53,167 bases of DNA from NCBI GenBank assembly GCA_019633425.1, contig WSUB01000232.1, positions 1 to 53,167 of the forward strand, read 5' to 3'. A model generated the notes under the pieces. It was not told the DNA's origin and searched no databases. It worked only from the letters and a program-made list of their open reading frames with translations. Shown here piece by piece: positions 36,931 through 48,947 of the stretch; positions within the stretch are counted from its first letter, which is position 1, and each line of letters starts with the position of its first letter. This DNA is from Tulasnella sp. 424. Its lineage: Eukaryota; Basidiomycota; Agaricomycetes; Cantharellales; Tulasnellaceae. The translations under genes were made by a program, and so were the position numbers.

Positions 36931-37899
36931 CCGTTAACAAAGAGCGATTCCGCGTTTCATCATTCATCCAACCATCGAGCCGCTTGGTTGTTCTCCTGCA
37001 TTGCAACACGCAGGATGTGACAATATAAAGACGAAGGATTGCTGAAAGAGTTAGCGGAGGTCGAAACAGAGGTGATATCGGGATGTTGCGGTCGCTGAGG
37101 GGTTGAGGAACAATGAAAGGTGACGTTGGCCGGAACTTTGGACAACTTGAAGCGGCGAACCGGGGGACCTCTTTGAATGTCACATTCCCCTTCAACCACA
37201 ATCCGAATCCGACAACACACCTTTCCAACCCCCACATCCTGTCGTGCAACACGGATGCAAATCACAAGCCTATACGAAATCGTCCCCAATTTGATCTGTT
37301 GCCATCCTCCTGCGCTGCTCCTGTCAACCTCGGGGAGTTAACTGCCGTAAAAAATTGCACGTTCACCCGGTCGTTGGAACCCATGAGGTTCTTTTCAGGA
37401 CACTTTACCGAGTGTAGGTGACTATTTCCCCCCCAAAGGAGTTGCGAATTTACTAATTATAACTTTGTAGGACAAAAAGAATCGAATGTCCGGCGCCCAG
37501 TGACCGGGTATCTCAGTGCCGGCGAAGGGCCTCGGCAATAGCACTAAAACATCCCCCGGTGCCTTGAACTCCGAGGTTTATCATGATGATGCATCACGCC
37601 ATCGATCATTGGGAGTCAAGTGGAGTCCACCCCGGAGTTTCCTTCCCGATCGGCATTCCAATTTGTCGTGCCGAAATTTCCCGGAGTGGCCACATGGTTA
37701 TCTAATCACAAGGTACACACGCTTTCCCCACACTCTTCGCTTGGAAATTCTTTGACTCACAAACATCCCCTTTCGTAACTTTTTAACCCACCATTGCATT
37801 TTTCTTTTGTACAACACCCATTGCCCAGCTTCCGTTTCTTAGACCCACCTCACACCTCTCTTCGTTGTTGTTTCATTTGATTCTGCTCGTCCGCCCATC
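36931..37899. promoter_or_regulatory. Divergent promoter region, membrane protein gene and LEU4
   Basis: The right-hand 350 bp contain C/T-rich stretches typical of fungal core promoters before the LEU4 start. Positions 36931-37240 are the part duplicated at 21885-22335. A consensus amino-acid control element is listed separately. No gene is seen. Confidence 0.5.
37753..37759. promoter_or_regulatory. Gcn4/Cpc1-type TGACTCA element upstream of LEU4
   Basis: A perfect palindromic TGACTCA lies 141 bp before the LEU4 start codon. It is the binding site of the Gcn4/Cpc1 bZIP activators that switch on amino acid synthesis genes during starvation, and yeast LEU4 is a known target. The assignment here rests on motif and position. 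Confidence 0.6.
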
Positions 37900-40504
37900 A
37901 TGCCAATGCTGTAAGTCATTGCAACGCACGACGTCTTCGCCGAGTATATTGGTCGGCTTTCCTCGGCATTAACCTCCCATCACTCCATTACAGCAAGGAC
38001 CCCTCGCAGAAGTACCAGCCCTACACCCCTATAAACCTCCCGGATCGACAATGGCCGTCTCGAACGATCACCAAGGCACCCATATGGCTGTCCACCGACC
38101 TCCGTGACGGCAACCAAGCCCTAGCCAACCCAATGTCTATTCCGCAAAAGACTCTATTCTTCAAGAAGCTCATTGAGGTTGGGGTGAAGGAGATCGAGGT
38201 CGCCTATCCCGCAGCCAGTGACACCGACTTTGGTTTCGTGAGAGGGTTGATCGAGCAGAAGCAGATACCGGACGACGTATGGATTCAGGTGCGAACCTTC
38301 GTTGGCCAACCTCGAAGCAAAGTGCTCACATATGGCCCTACGTCCGACTCAGGTCTTGACACCCGCTCGAGCAGACCTCATCCGACGGACCGTCGAATCG
38401 GTCTCAGGAGCAAAGCAAGCCATCATCCACATGTACAACGCCACCTCACCCATGTTCCGAGAAGTCGTCTTCGGCAACACGAAAGAACAAACCATCGCCC
38501 TCGCAGTCGAGCACACCAAGCTCATTCGTCAACTAACGGAAGAAGCAACGGCCAAATACGGGACCATCTTCAAATACGAGTACAGCCCCGAAACTTTCAC
38601 TCAAACCGAGCTGGACTTTGCAGTCGAGATCTGCGAAGCGGTGAAGACTGCATGGGGTAAAGCCGGTGAAGGGGACGAGAGGATTATTTTCAACCTTCCT
38701 GCGACGGTGGAAATCGCAACCCCGAACCATTACGCCGACCAAATCGAGCTGTTCCAGAGAAAGATCACTGAGAGGGAGAAGATCGTCATTTCCCTGCACC
38801 CACACAATGACAGAGGTCAGTATACTGCCGATGCTTCTCCCGTGATGGGCACTGACAGTAGCTGCAGGAACGGCTATCGCCGCGGCCGAGCTCGCGCAGA
38901 TGGCCGGCGCCGACCGAGTCGAAGGCTGCCTCTTTGGAAACGGCGAACGGACCGGAAACGTCGACATCGTCGTTCTAGGAATGAACCTCTACAGCCAAGG
39001 CGTCGACCCCAAACTCGACTTCAGCGACTTGTTCAGCGTCGTCGAAACCGTCACCCAATGCAACGACCTCCCCGTCCACCCGCGCCACCCCTGGGCAGGC
39101 GAACTGGTCTTCACCGCCTTCTCCGGCTCGCACCAAGACGCGATCAAGAAAGGGTTCGAGCACCAAGCTCGCCGACACGCGTTGGACGCGCAAGAAGGTC
39201 GGAACAGGTACTGGGGCATGCCGTACCTGCCCGTCGACCCCGCCGACATGGGGTGCAACTACGAAGCCATCATCCGCGTCAACTCTCAATCCGGGAAAGG
39301 CGGGATCGCGTACATCGTCAAACAAGCCCTCAAGCTCGACATGCCGAGACGAATGCAGATGTCGTTCTATCAGGTCATTCAGGCGATTTCGGATAGGACG
39401 GGTAAAGAGATGACGACGGAGGATATTACGAGCGCGTTTAGGAACACGTATTGCTATGGACCGAAGAACCAAGGGAGGTTGGCGTTGAGGAGTTTCGCGA
39501 TCGCGGATGCTAGTAGGCCGGGGACGCCTACTCCAGCTGATGAAGCGTCCAGGTCATCTTCACCTTCGTCGACCGCTACTGCTTCACCGAGACGCTTCGT
39601 CGGCAAACTCACAGTGGACGGAATCGTGCGAGAAGTCCGTGGCAGTGGGACCGGTCCCTTGGCCGCGTTGCTAGACGCTCTCCGAACCTACCTCGACGTC
39701 GACCTCGAGGTCCGCGAGTACTCGGAGCACTCCTTGGAAGAAGGAACGGAAGTCAAAGCCGGCTCGTTCGTCGAACTCATCACTCCCGGGACCGAGCGCG
39801 GTGTAGGAGGATTCTGGGGTGTCGGAGCCGACGCTGATATCGCCGGTTCGGGTCTCCGTGCCGTCCTAAGCGCAGCCAACGCGTACATCGGAGACCGTAC
39901 CCTCCCTCAACTGGACACTTCCTCAGGCTTCATCCCGGGCAAATCGGGCCACGCAGCCGTCGGTCAAGCGATCCACGAGACCTTGCACCTCAACCTCCCT
40001 CAACGTCTCCTCCAGAGCTTCAGCGACTCCGTCCTCGCTTCGTCGAAACAGCGAGACCACATCCCATTCGCCGATATCGCCGCCGCCTTCAAGACGCGCT
40101 ACCACTTTGACGACGGGGACAACCAACAAGCGAAATACACCTTGGTCACGTACAACCTCACGAACATTTCTCCGACTGGTGATACCGGTCGGGACGCTCG
40201 TAGGAGGTTCGACGGGGAGATCACGATCGACGGTAAAGTGACCGCTCTGACGGGTGAAGGAAACGGTCCCCTGTCGAGTTTGATCGGAGCGTTGGAAGGC
40301 GTGACGGGCAAGCAGTACGAGATCAAAGAGTACACGCAGCATTCGATTGGAGCGGGGAGCGGCGTACGCGCTGCGAGTTTCGTGGAATTGAGTCTGGATG
40401 GAGGTCAAAAGACGGTATGGGGTGCGGGTGCGGACGAAGATATCACCGCCAGTGGATTGAGAGCCGTCTTGAGTGCTGCTAGTGCATTCGAGAGTGGGCA
40501 ATAG
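37900..40504 (+). CDS. LEU4: 2-isopropylmalate synthase with duplicated regulatory region, 801 aa
   Basis: Four exons join in phase: 37900-37910, 37994-38288, 38353-38815 and 38868-40504. The enzyme condenses acetyl-CoA with 2-oxoisovalerate, the first committed step of leucine synthesis, usually in mitochondria and with leucine feedback. The catalytic barrel has both family signatures: [12 protein letters not shown] (metal/substrate site) and LHPHNDRG...[18 protein letters not shown]. The linker domain ([20 protein letters not shown]) and LeuA dimer/regulatory domain (about residues 498-596) follow as usual. Then comes a second, diverged helical segment ([17 protein letters not shown], about 612-680) and a second LeuA dimer domain (about 702-799). 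Fungal enzymes are normally about 600-640 aa, so the extra 165-200 residues are the duplication. The first exon is only 11 nt. A basic presequence is not obvious. Confidence 0.95.
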
Positions 40505-41152
40505 AAACACACCCCTTTTTTGTATCGTTCCTCTCTCTCTGCTCGGGGATTTTCGGTTATGATTTTCTTGTTTGTTTACTTCCAGTGTTAAAAAGATTTA
40601 GTTTGCAATGATAAACAGTGGCTTTTCGTATCCTAACAACTGAAAGAAGCCGTGTTTGCTCCTAAATTTCATATTAAAAACATCCTCGACGGTTTTTCGT
40701 CGTCGCACGCCTTTGCTACAGAGAGATAGTCATCATCCAACTCCCCTACCGAGCGGAGCTGCTTAGCTAAAGTCGTTGGCACTGGGCGGCAGAAGATCTA
40801 TCGTCCCCTTAAACAAGACGGAATGCAATTTACATAATGGAGCTCACTCCCTGCTTATTGATCTCGCGAGGATGTATTCTGCATTACGTTAAACACTGAC
40901 AGTTCTGTGCCTGACCCGGATACGGCAACATCACACAAACGGCTAAATTCAACTTGAAGGGCCCCAGACACTACTTAAAGAGGGTATCTCGAATAGCGAG
41001 GAGGCCTCCTAGGAGAGAGGATGAGATACTACCTAGCACAACCGTCGACGCGCGTCGTATCTACCCCCTGCTCCACTATACACCGCAAATCAGTCGCCCT
41101 CCCTTTCCTATGAGCGCTCCCCGTCCCTCTAGATCCGTTCACGAGATTCTCC
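40505..41152. repeat. Module spacer 1 (LEU4 3' flank to type-B F-box 3' end)
   Basis: This is the 3' flank of the complete LEU4 gene followed by the tail region of F-box copy B2. It aligns along most of its length with 43069-43686, more weakly with 46801-47431, and inverted with 29012-29456. No gene; an open frame at 40954-41223 is shared by copies but only because the sequence is duplicated. Confidence 0.8.
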
Positions 41153-42653
41153 TTAACGTCGTAATTTCCAATACATGTCTTCCATCGGATGGGCTCCCAT
41201 ATGGTTCCCGCCGAGGACGGTGATCTTCTCCAAGCTTGGGCATATGGTGACGAGGAAAGTGGCGAGTGCAGGAGAAACGTCGTCCGGACGGTCCGAGCCG
41301 CTGAGAATTTCGATGAACAACGTCTTGAGCATTCGGAATGGGCTGAAATTTGCGGCCGCTGTCGCGTTTGGGTCGAAGTCTTTCATGTCTACCGTAAGCC
41401 GAAGCTCGACGAGATGGACCAAATGCCTTGCCAACGCCATGAGTGTCCAAATGGGGAATCGGGGCCTTCCTCGTCTCTCCTGCCACAGGCAGAGTTCCTC
41501 TAGCCGAGCGCCTAGAGGAAGGATCTCCTCTAAACTCTCCATCGACATTTCCACCAACTTGAATTGGTATAGGCGAAGTTTGAGCAACCCCTTCCATGAA
41601 AAACTTGTCGAAAGACTTCAGCAGAGAACTCCTGGGAGAAGACGAGGCTGAGGGATGATAAGTGAGGCGTCCGTGCTCGGAGGCGGTTCAATTTCATGAC
41701 TGCGTCATCCTCCTCCGACCATCGGAGCCTGAGGTTGACATCCCGGAGGCAGGGCATCGTACTCCGTTCCATGAGGTCCAGGAAGTAAGGGACCCGCCAA
41801 TATGACACGTTCAAAGACTCCAACTCTGGAAATATGGCGTGAGTTTCCTCTGTTGTTTGTCCGGAGCTCCGGCCCGGGTCGTCAAACTCGATGAAAAGAA
41901 GGTTTCTTAGCCTAGGACATGCGGTGGCAATGTGAAACCAATTGTCTCTTTGAAATGCGTGTTTGTATCGGAGTTGCCTTAGCTGTGAAAAATGCGAGAG
42001 ATCGGGTGGAGGAAGCGCTCGTCGCACAAGCATGAGGGAGGAAATTTGAGAACCGAGAGTTGAACCAAGTAATGAGATCATCTTGTGCTGATCGTGATCG
42101 CTGGGAGTGGAGCCGAAATTCGCCGAATTCAGAGCAGAGCCGAACGCAAGGGAAAGGGTTTCGCTTTGCTCGGCCATGGCTTTAACGATAACGGAACTGA
42201 TCTTGGGAAGTAGCCGCTCGCCACAAGCCGCCTCCAACCGTCGGATAATGTCGATTGACGATGAATCGAGGGAAATGTCAAGGACAAGGTATCGAACTTT
42301 GTGCGAATAGAACGTGACTTGTGACCAATGTGAAGCCGATATCGCATCAAAGGTGGTTTGTATCCTCGAACCCTGATAATCCTCTTGAATAAGAGAGGAT
42401 GGAAAAAAGAACGAGAACTCACCAGCCCATGAGGAGGATCCTGATTTTCTACGGGAGCCAGGAGTTTGATAATGGTCGTCATCGCCACATTATTCGTCCC
42501 CCAGAGGACCTCTGCTGACCACGTCCACCACAGTTTACAAACCAGGCAGCAGGTCACGAGGGACACCCTGTCAAGATGGCCCAAAACGAGACTCAGTAGC
42601 TCGGGAAGATCTAACGGCGATGGAACCGTAGTTTCCGGCTTGATGCACTCCAT
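41153..42653 (-). pseudogene. Type-B F-box gene copy B2, frameshifted
   Basis: Exon 1 (42423-42653) holds a normal F-box and exon 2 starts at 42381, with the same intron as the intact copy. One T is missing in the GTTTTTCATGG stretch near 41598, where the intact copy has GTTCTTTCATGG, so the C-terminal 150 residues are out of frame. A CAA-to-TAA change removes the last few codons as well. Upstream of the lesion the frame is fully open, so a truncated F-box protein of about 350 residues could still be made. Confidence 0.85.
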
Positions 42654-42743
42654 GGGTGGTGACTGCGGATGAGTGCACCGTCTCCCTCGGACATAATATT
42701 TTAATTCCGCCGATGAAGAACCACCGCATAATGAACCACGAAC

Positions 42744-43068
42744 ACTTCTGCGACTGGCGATACGTTCGCAGGAGGTTCGACAGAGAGATCACGATTGACG
42801 GTAAAGTGACCGCTCTAACGGGTGAAGGGAACGGGCCCTGTCAGGCTTGATTAGAGCGTTGAAAGGCGTGACCGGCAAGCAGTACGAGATCAAAGAGTAC
42901 ACGCAGCATTCGATCGGAGCGGGAAGCGGCGTACGCGCTGCGAGTTTCGTGGAATTGAGTCTCGATGGGGGTCAAAACACTGTATGGGGTGCCGGTGCGG
43001 ACGAAGATATCACCGCCAGTGGATTGAGGGCCGTTTTGAGTGCTCCTAGTGCTTTCGAGAGTGGGTAA
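42744..43068 (+). pseudogene. LEU4 3' fragment, last LeuA dimer domain only
   Basis: It matches 40180-40504 (second LeuA dimer domain and stop region) closely. A GTCAGGCTTGA change near 42840 breaks the frame that runs from the RRRF start; downstream, the [12 protein letters not shown] part is open again. There is no promoter or start region, because it is fused directly to the upstream flank of F-box copy B2. Confidence 0.88.
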
Positions 43069-43686
43069 TAAAAACACACACCTTCTTTCGTATCGCTCCT
43101 CTCTCTCTGCTCGGGGATTTCGGGTTGTGTTTTTTTTTTACTTCTAGTGTTAAAAGAATTTAGTTTGCAATGTCAAAATAGTGCTTTTTCGTATCCTAAT
43201 AACTGAAAGAAGCCGCCTTTGCTCCTAAACGATCTAGTGAACGACATCCTCGACTGTTTGTCGCTGTCGCACACCTTTGCTACAGAGCGATAGTTAACAT
43301 CCAACTCCCCTATAGACCGAGCAGAGCTGCTTAGCTGAAGTCATTGGCACTGGGCGACAGAACATCTAAAAAAAGACGGAATGCAATTTATATAATTGGG
43401 CTCACTCCCTGCTTATTGATCTCGCGAGGATGTTTTCTGCATTACGTTAAACACCGACAGTTCCGTGCCTGACCCGGATACGGCAACATCACACAAACAG
43501 CTAAATTCAACTTGAAGGGCCCCAGACACTACTTAAAGAGGGTATCTCGAATAGGGAGGAGGCCTCCGAGGAGAGAGGATGAGATACTACCTAGTACAAC
43601 CGTCGACGCGCGTCGTATCTACCCCCTGCTCCACTATACACCGCAAATCAGTCGCCCTCCCTTTCCTATGAGCGCTCCCCGTCCCT
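43069..43686. repeat. Module spacer 2
   Basis: Direct copy of 40505-41152, about 95 percent similar by eye over its right half, with small indels. No gene. Confidence 0.8.
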
Positions 43687-45211
43687 CTAAATCCATTCAC
43701 GAGATCCTCCTTGACGTCGTAATTTCCAATACATGTCCTCCATCGGATGGTCTCCCGGATGGTTCCCGCCGAGGACGGTGATCTTCTCCAAGCTTGGGCA
43801 TATGGTGACGAGGAAAGTGGCGAGTGTAGGAGAGACGTCGTCCAGACTGTCCGAGCCGCCGAGAATTTCGATGCACAACGTCTTGAGCATTCGGAATGGG
43901 CTGAAATTTGCGGCCGCTGTCGCGTTTGGGTCGAAGTCTTTCATGTCTACCGTAAGCCGAAGCTCGACGAGATGGACCAAATGCCTTGCCAACGCCGTGA
44001 GTCCCCAGAGCGGGAACCGGGGCCTTCCTTGTGTCCCCTGCCACAGGCAGAATTCCTCTAGCCGAGCGCCCAGAGGAAGGATCTCCTCCAAACTCTCCAT
44101 CGACATTTCCACGAACTTGAGTTGATATAGGCGTAGTTGGAGCAACCCTTTCCATGAAAGAACTTCTCGAAAGACTTCAGCCGAGAACTCCTGGGAGAAG
44201 ACGAGGCTGAGGGACGATAAGTGAGGCGTCCGTGCTCGGAGGCGGTTCAATTTCAAGATTGCGTCATCCTCCGCCGACCATTGGAGGGTGAGGTTGACAT
44301 CCCGGAGGCAGGGCATCGTACTCCGTTCTATGAGGTCCAGGAAGTAAGGGACCCGCCAATATAACACGGTCAATGACTCCAACTCTGGAAATATGGCGTG
44401 AGTTTCCTCTGTTGTTTGTCCGGAGCTCCGGCCCGGGGAGCCAAGCTCGATGAAAATAAGCTTTCTTAGCCTAGGGCAGGCGGCGGCAATGTGAAACCAA
44501 TTGTCTCTTTGAATTGCGTGCTTGTATCGGAGTTGCCTTAGCTGTGAAAAATGTGAGAGATCGGGTGGAGGAAGCGCTCGTCGCATAAGCATGAGGGAGG
44601 AAATTTGAGAACCGAGGGTTGAACCAAGTAAGGAGATCATCTTGTGCTGATCGTGATCGTTGGGAGTGGAGCTGAAGTTTGCCGAATTCAGAGCAGAGCC
44701 GAACGCAAGGGAAAAGGTTTCGCTTTGCTCGGCCATGGCTTTAACGAAAACGGAACTTATCTTGGGAAGTAACCGCTCGCCATATGCTGCCTCCAACCGT
44801 CGGATAATGTCGATTGACGATGAATCGAGGGAAATGTCAAGGAAAAGATATCGAACTTTGTGCGAATAGAACGTAACCCGTGACCAATGCGAAGCCGATA
44901 TCGCATCAAAGGTGGTTTGTATCCTCGAGCCCTGATAATACTCTTGAATGAGAGACAATGAAAAAAAAATGAGAACTCACCAGCGCGTGAGGAGGATCCT
45001 GCTTTTCTACAGGAGCCAGGAATTTAATAATGGCCGTCATCGCCATGGTAGTCGTACCCCAGAGGACCTCTGCTGACCACGTCCACCACAGTTTACAAAC
45101 CAGGCAGCAGGTCACGAGGGACACCCTGTCAAGATGACCCAAAACGAGACTCAGTAGTTCGGGAACATCTAATGGCGATGGAACCGTAGTTTCCCGCTTG
45201 ATGCACTGCAT
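43687..45211 (-). CDS. Type-B F-box protein (B3), 494 aa, intact
   Basis: Two exons (44981-45211 and 43687-44940) join in phase across a short intron with an AAGAG acceptor. The start is the ATG shared by copies B1 and B3. Residues 12-60 form an F-box of the agaric type (DVPELLSLVLGHLDRVSLVTCCLVCKLWWTW) followed by LAPVEKQ. The remaining 400 residues contain irregular leucine-rich stretches (LSSLMLMRRALPPPDLS, LRQLRYKHA, FPELESL, PHLSSLSLVFS, CPSLEKITV) that fit a leucine-rich-repeat-like substrate domain. F-box proteins link Skp1-cullin ubiquitin ligases to targets; the target is unknown. It is divergent from a broken type-A gene at 45359. The copy is the only B gene in module 2 and has no lesion. 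Confidence 0.85.
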
Positions 45212-45358
45212 GGGTGGTGGCTGCGGATAAGTACGGCATCTCCCTCGGACATAATGTGTTAATTCCGCCGATGAAGGCAGCGTCGAGAACAACCACCGCG
45301 TAATAACTTGATATTACCACCGAACAACCACCCCGAAACGCAACATCATCACATCATG

Positions 45359-45732
45359 GTGTAGAACGAACATCAGCAGGAGTACGTATATGGGTTTAAT
45401 ACCTGATCCTTTACTCGACCAAAAGGAACAGCATTACCCGGAGCCATTTCGACAAACAGAAGAACAGATCAGCAATTTTTTTCGCAATTGGATGCTATGC
45501 GAACAAGTGTCACGAGGTTGTTAGCCTCCCAGAAGCCCAGGTACCCCAAATTTCCTTAGAAGAAATGGACGAGTCTTTGTTCCTTGTCGAGAAATGGGCC
45601 CACAAAGACCGAGAATTGACGAACACCGAAATCACCTACTTGATGAAAGTCCAACGCAACGCTGCCCTTCCAATACATGCTCTTCCGCGCTCAATCCTCA
45701 CCTACATCTTTCTAATATGCCTTAAACCAATA
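45359..45732 (+). pseudogene. Type-A F-box gene, 5' fragment fused to LEU4 fragment
   Basis: It aligns with the first exon, intron and first 85 or so codons of exon 2 of the gene at 49079-50848. The first exon has a TAG as third codon (ATG GTG TAG). Several bases of the coiled-coil region are missing near 45615-45630. Near 45733 the sequence switches within one codon from F-box sequence (LICLKPI) to LEU4 sequence. It ends before the F-box is complete. Confidence 0.85.
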
Positions 45733-46800
45733 CGGAGGATATTACGAGCGCGTTTAGGAACATGTATTGCTATGGACCGAAGAACCTGGGGAGATTGGCG
45801 TTGAGAAGTTTCGCGATTGCGGATGCCAGTAGGCCGGGGACGCCTACTCCTGCAGGTGAAGCGTCCAGCTCATCTTCACCCTCGTCGACCGCTACTCCGT
45901 CACCAAGACGCTTCGTCGGAAAACTCTCATTGGACGGAATCGTGCGAGAAGTCGTGGCAGTGGGACCGGTCCCCTGGCCGCGTTGCTAGACGCTCTTAGA
46001 ACCGACCTCGACGTCGACCTTGAGGTTCGCAAGTACTCGGAACATTCCCTGGAGGAAGGAACGGAAGTCAAAGCTGGCTCGTTCGTTGAACTCGTCACTC
46101 CCGGAGCCGAGCGTGGTGTCGGAGGATTCTGGGGTGTTGGCGCCGATGCTGATATCGCTGGCTCGGGTCTACGTGCCGTGCTCAGCGCGGCCAACGCGTA
46201 CATCGGAGACCTACTTCCTCAGGCTTCATCCCCGGCAAATCCGGTCACGCAGCCGTCGGTCAAGCCATCCACGAGACCTTGCACCTCTACCTCTCTCAAC
46301 GTCTCCAACAAACTTTCAGCGATTCCGTCCTCGCTCCATCGAAACAGCGAGACCATACCCCACTCGCCGATATCGCCGCCGCGTTCAAGACGCGCTACCA
46401 CTTTGACGACGGCGACAACCAACAAGCTAGATGCACCCTGGTCACCTACAACCTCACGAACATCTCTCCGACTGGCGATACCGGCAGGGACGCTCGTAGG
46501 AGGTCCGACGGCGGGATCACGATTGATAGTAAAGTGACCGCTCTTACCAGTGAAGGGAACGGACCCTTGTCGAGTTTGATTGGAGCGTTGGAAGGCGTGA
46601 CGGGCAACCAGTACGAGATCAAAGAGTACACGCAGCACTCGATCGGAGCGGGGAGTGGCGTACGCGCTGCGAGTTTCGTGGAATTGAGTCTTGATGGAGG
46701 TCAGAAGACGGTATGGGGTGCGGGCGCGGACGAAGATATTACCTCCAGTGGATTGAGAGCCGTCTTGAGTCCTGCTAGTGCATTTGAGAGTGGGAAATAA
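45733..46800 (+). pseudogene. LEU4 regulatory-region copy, frameshifted
   Basis: It corresponds to LEU4 39416-40504 and contains both LeuA dimer domains and the stop region. One base is missing at about 45951 (REV...VAVG) and about 18-20 bases are missing near 46210, each shifting the frame. No catalytic barrel is present. The last 500 bases (from about 46279) are open and encode the whole second helical segment plus dimer domain. Confidence 0.9.
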
Positions 46801-47431
46801 AAACACCCCTTCTTTTGTATCGTTCCTCTCTCTGCTCGGGGATCTCGGTTTGTGATTTTCTTGTTTTTCTTTTTACTTTCAGTGTTGAAAAAATATAGTT
46901 TGCAATGGCAAAATAGTGCCTTTTCGTATCCAAATAACTGAAAGAAGCCGCCTTTGCTCCTAAATTATTTAGCGAACGATATCCTCGACTGTTTGTCGCT
47001 GTCGCACGCCTTTGCTACAGAGAGATAGTTAACATCCAACTCCCCTACTGAGCAGAGCTGCTCAGCTGAAGTCGTTGGCAACGGGCAGCGGAAAACCTAT
47101 CACTCCCTTTAAGATGAGGGAATGCAATTTAATTGAACTGATTCCCTGCTTCTTGACCTCACGAGGATATTATGTATTCCGCATTACGCTTAACACGGAC
47201 AAATCTGAACATCACACAAACGGTTAAAAATTCAACTTGAACGACCCCATACACCAAATCCTCGGAAACCGTTGGAGAGGTCAGGGGGACTTACAGCGGG
47301 TATCCCGAATAGCGAAGACGCCTAGGGAAAGGTGGATGACATACTACCTAGTACAACCGTGGTATCTACCCCTGCTCCACTGTACACAGCAATCAGTCGC
47401 CCTCCCTTTCCTGTGAGCGCTCCCCATCCCT
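46801..47431. repeat. Module spacer 3
   Basis: Direct, more diverged copy of 40505-41152 and 43069-43686. The CTACCTAGTACAACCGT and CCTCCCTTTCCTGTGAGCGC blocks identify it. No gene. Confidence 0.75.
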
Positions 47432-48947
47432 CTAGATCCGTTCACGAGATTCTCCTTGACGTTGTAGCTCCCAATACATGTCCTCCAACGGATAGGCATG
47501 GGCTCTCGATTGGTCCCCGTTACGGATGGTGATCTTCTCCAAGCTTGGGCATATGGTGACGAGGAAAGTGACGAGTGCAGGAGAGACGTCGCCGAGACGG
47601 TCTAAGCCGCTGAAAATTTCGATGTGCAACGTCTTGAGCATTCGGAATGGGCTGAAATTTGGGGCCACTGTCGCGTTTGTGCCGAAGTCTTTCATGTCTA
47701 CCGTAATTTGAAGGTCGACGAGATGGACCAAATGCCTTGCCAACGCCATGAGTGCCCAAATTGGGAACCCGGGCCTTCTTTCTGTCTCCTGCCACAGGTG
47801 GAGTCTCTCTAGCTGAGCGCCGAGAGGGAGGATCTCCTCCAAATCCTCCATCGACATCTCCCCGAACGTGAGAGGGTATACGCGAAGTTGGAACAACCCT
47901 CTCCACGAAAGAACTTGTCGAAGGATTTCTGCCGAGAATTCCTGGGGGAGGAAGAGACTGAGGGATGATAAGTGAGGCGTCCGTGCTCGGAGGCGGTTTA
48001 ATGTCGTGATTGCGTCATCCTCCGTCGACCATGCGAGGGAGAGGTCGACATCCCTGAGGGAGGGCATCGTACTCCGTTCTATGATGTCCAGGAAATAAGA
48101 GACCCGCCAATTCACCACTTGCAATGACTCCAACTCTGGAAATATGGCGCGAGTTTCCTGTCCCTCTGTTGTTTGTCCGGACCTCTGGCCCGACAAGCTG
48201 CGAATCTGGCTGAAACTAAGCTTTCTGAGCCTAGGACAGGCGGCGGCAATGTGAAACCAATTGTGTATTGGAAATGCGTGCTTGTACCGCAGTTGCTTTA
48301 GCTGTGGAAATTGTGAGAGGTCAGGTGGGGGAAGCGCTCGTCGAATAATCATGAGGGAGGAAATTTGAGAACCGAGGGTTGAACCAAGTAAGGAAATCAT
48401 CTTGAGTTGATCATCAGTACTGGAAGTGGAGACAAAACTCGCCGAATTCAGCGCAGAGCCGAACGCAAGGGAAAGGGTTTCGCTTTGCTCGACCATGGCT
48501 TCAACGACAACGGAACTAATCTTGGGGAGTAACCGCTCGCCATACGTCGTCTCCAGCCGTCGAATGAGGTTGATTGATGATGAATCGAGGGATATGCTGA
48601 GTTCCAAGGATCGAACTTTGTGCGAATAGAACGTGGTTCGTGACCAACGTGAAGCCGATATCGCATCAAAGGTGGTTTGTATCCTCGTGCCCTGATAATA
48701 CTCTTGAGTAAGGGAGAATAGAAGAAGAATGAGAGCTCACCAGCCCGTAACGAGGATCCTGTATCTCCACGGGAGCCAAGAGCTTAAGAATGGCCGTCAT
48801 CGCCACGGGATTCGTCCCCCAGATTACCTCCGCTGACCATGTCCACCACCGCTTGCAAACCAGGCAGCAGGTCACGAGGGACTCCCTGTCAAGATGACCC
48901 AAAACGAGACTCAGTAATTCCGGAACATCTAAAGGCGATGGAACCAT
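47432..48947 (-). CDS. Type-B F-box protein (B4), about 491 aa, intact
   Basis: Exons 48741-48947 and 47432-48700 join in phase. The ATG used by the other copies is changed here (ATC), so I placed the start at the next in-frame ATG (48947), eight codons later and directly before SPLDVPELLSLVLGHLD; the F-box is kept. The substrate-binding part has the same leucine-rich segments as B3 but differs at many positions, especially around LSFSQIRSLSGQRSGQ, so it probably recognises something different if it works at all. It shares a 131-bp bidirectional promoter with the type-A gene at 49079. Confidence 0.83.

Noticed and set aside
38975..39472. 165-codon antisense frame in LEU4
   Set aside because: Shadow of a GC-rich conserved coding exon on the opposite strand.
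43733..44125. Plus-strand frames of 104-130 codons repeated under every type-B F-box gene
   Set aside because: They recur only because the F-box genes are duplicated; they have no start context or own similarity.
45565..45804. Possible F-box/LEU4 fusion protein across the junction
   Set aside because: After the junction the frame is not the LEU4 frame and it soon stops, so no real fusion product is encoded.
46279..46800. Free-standing leucine-binding domain gene
   Set aside because: The frame is open and encodes the second LEU4 regulatory unit, but there is no promoter, and the upstream part is a frameshifted LEU4 copy; a relic is the simpler reading.
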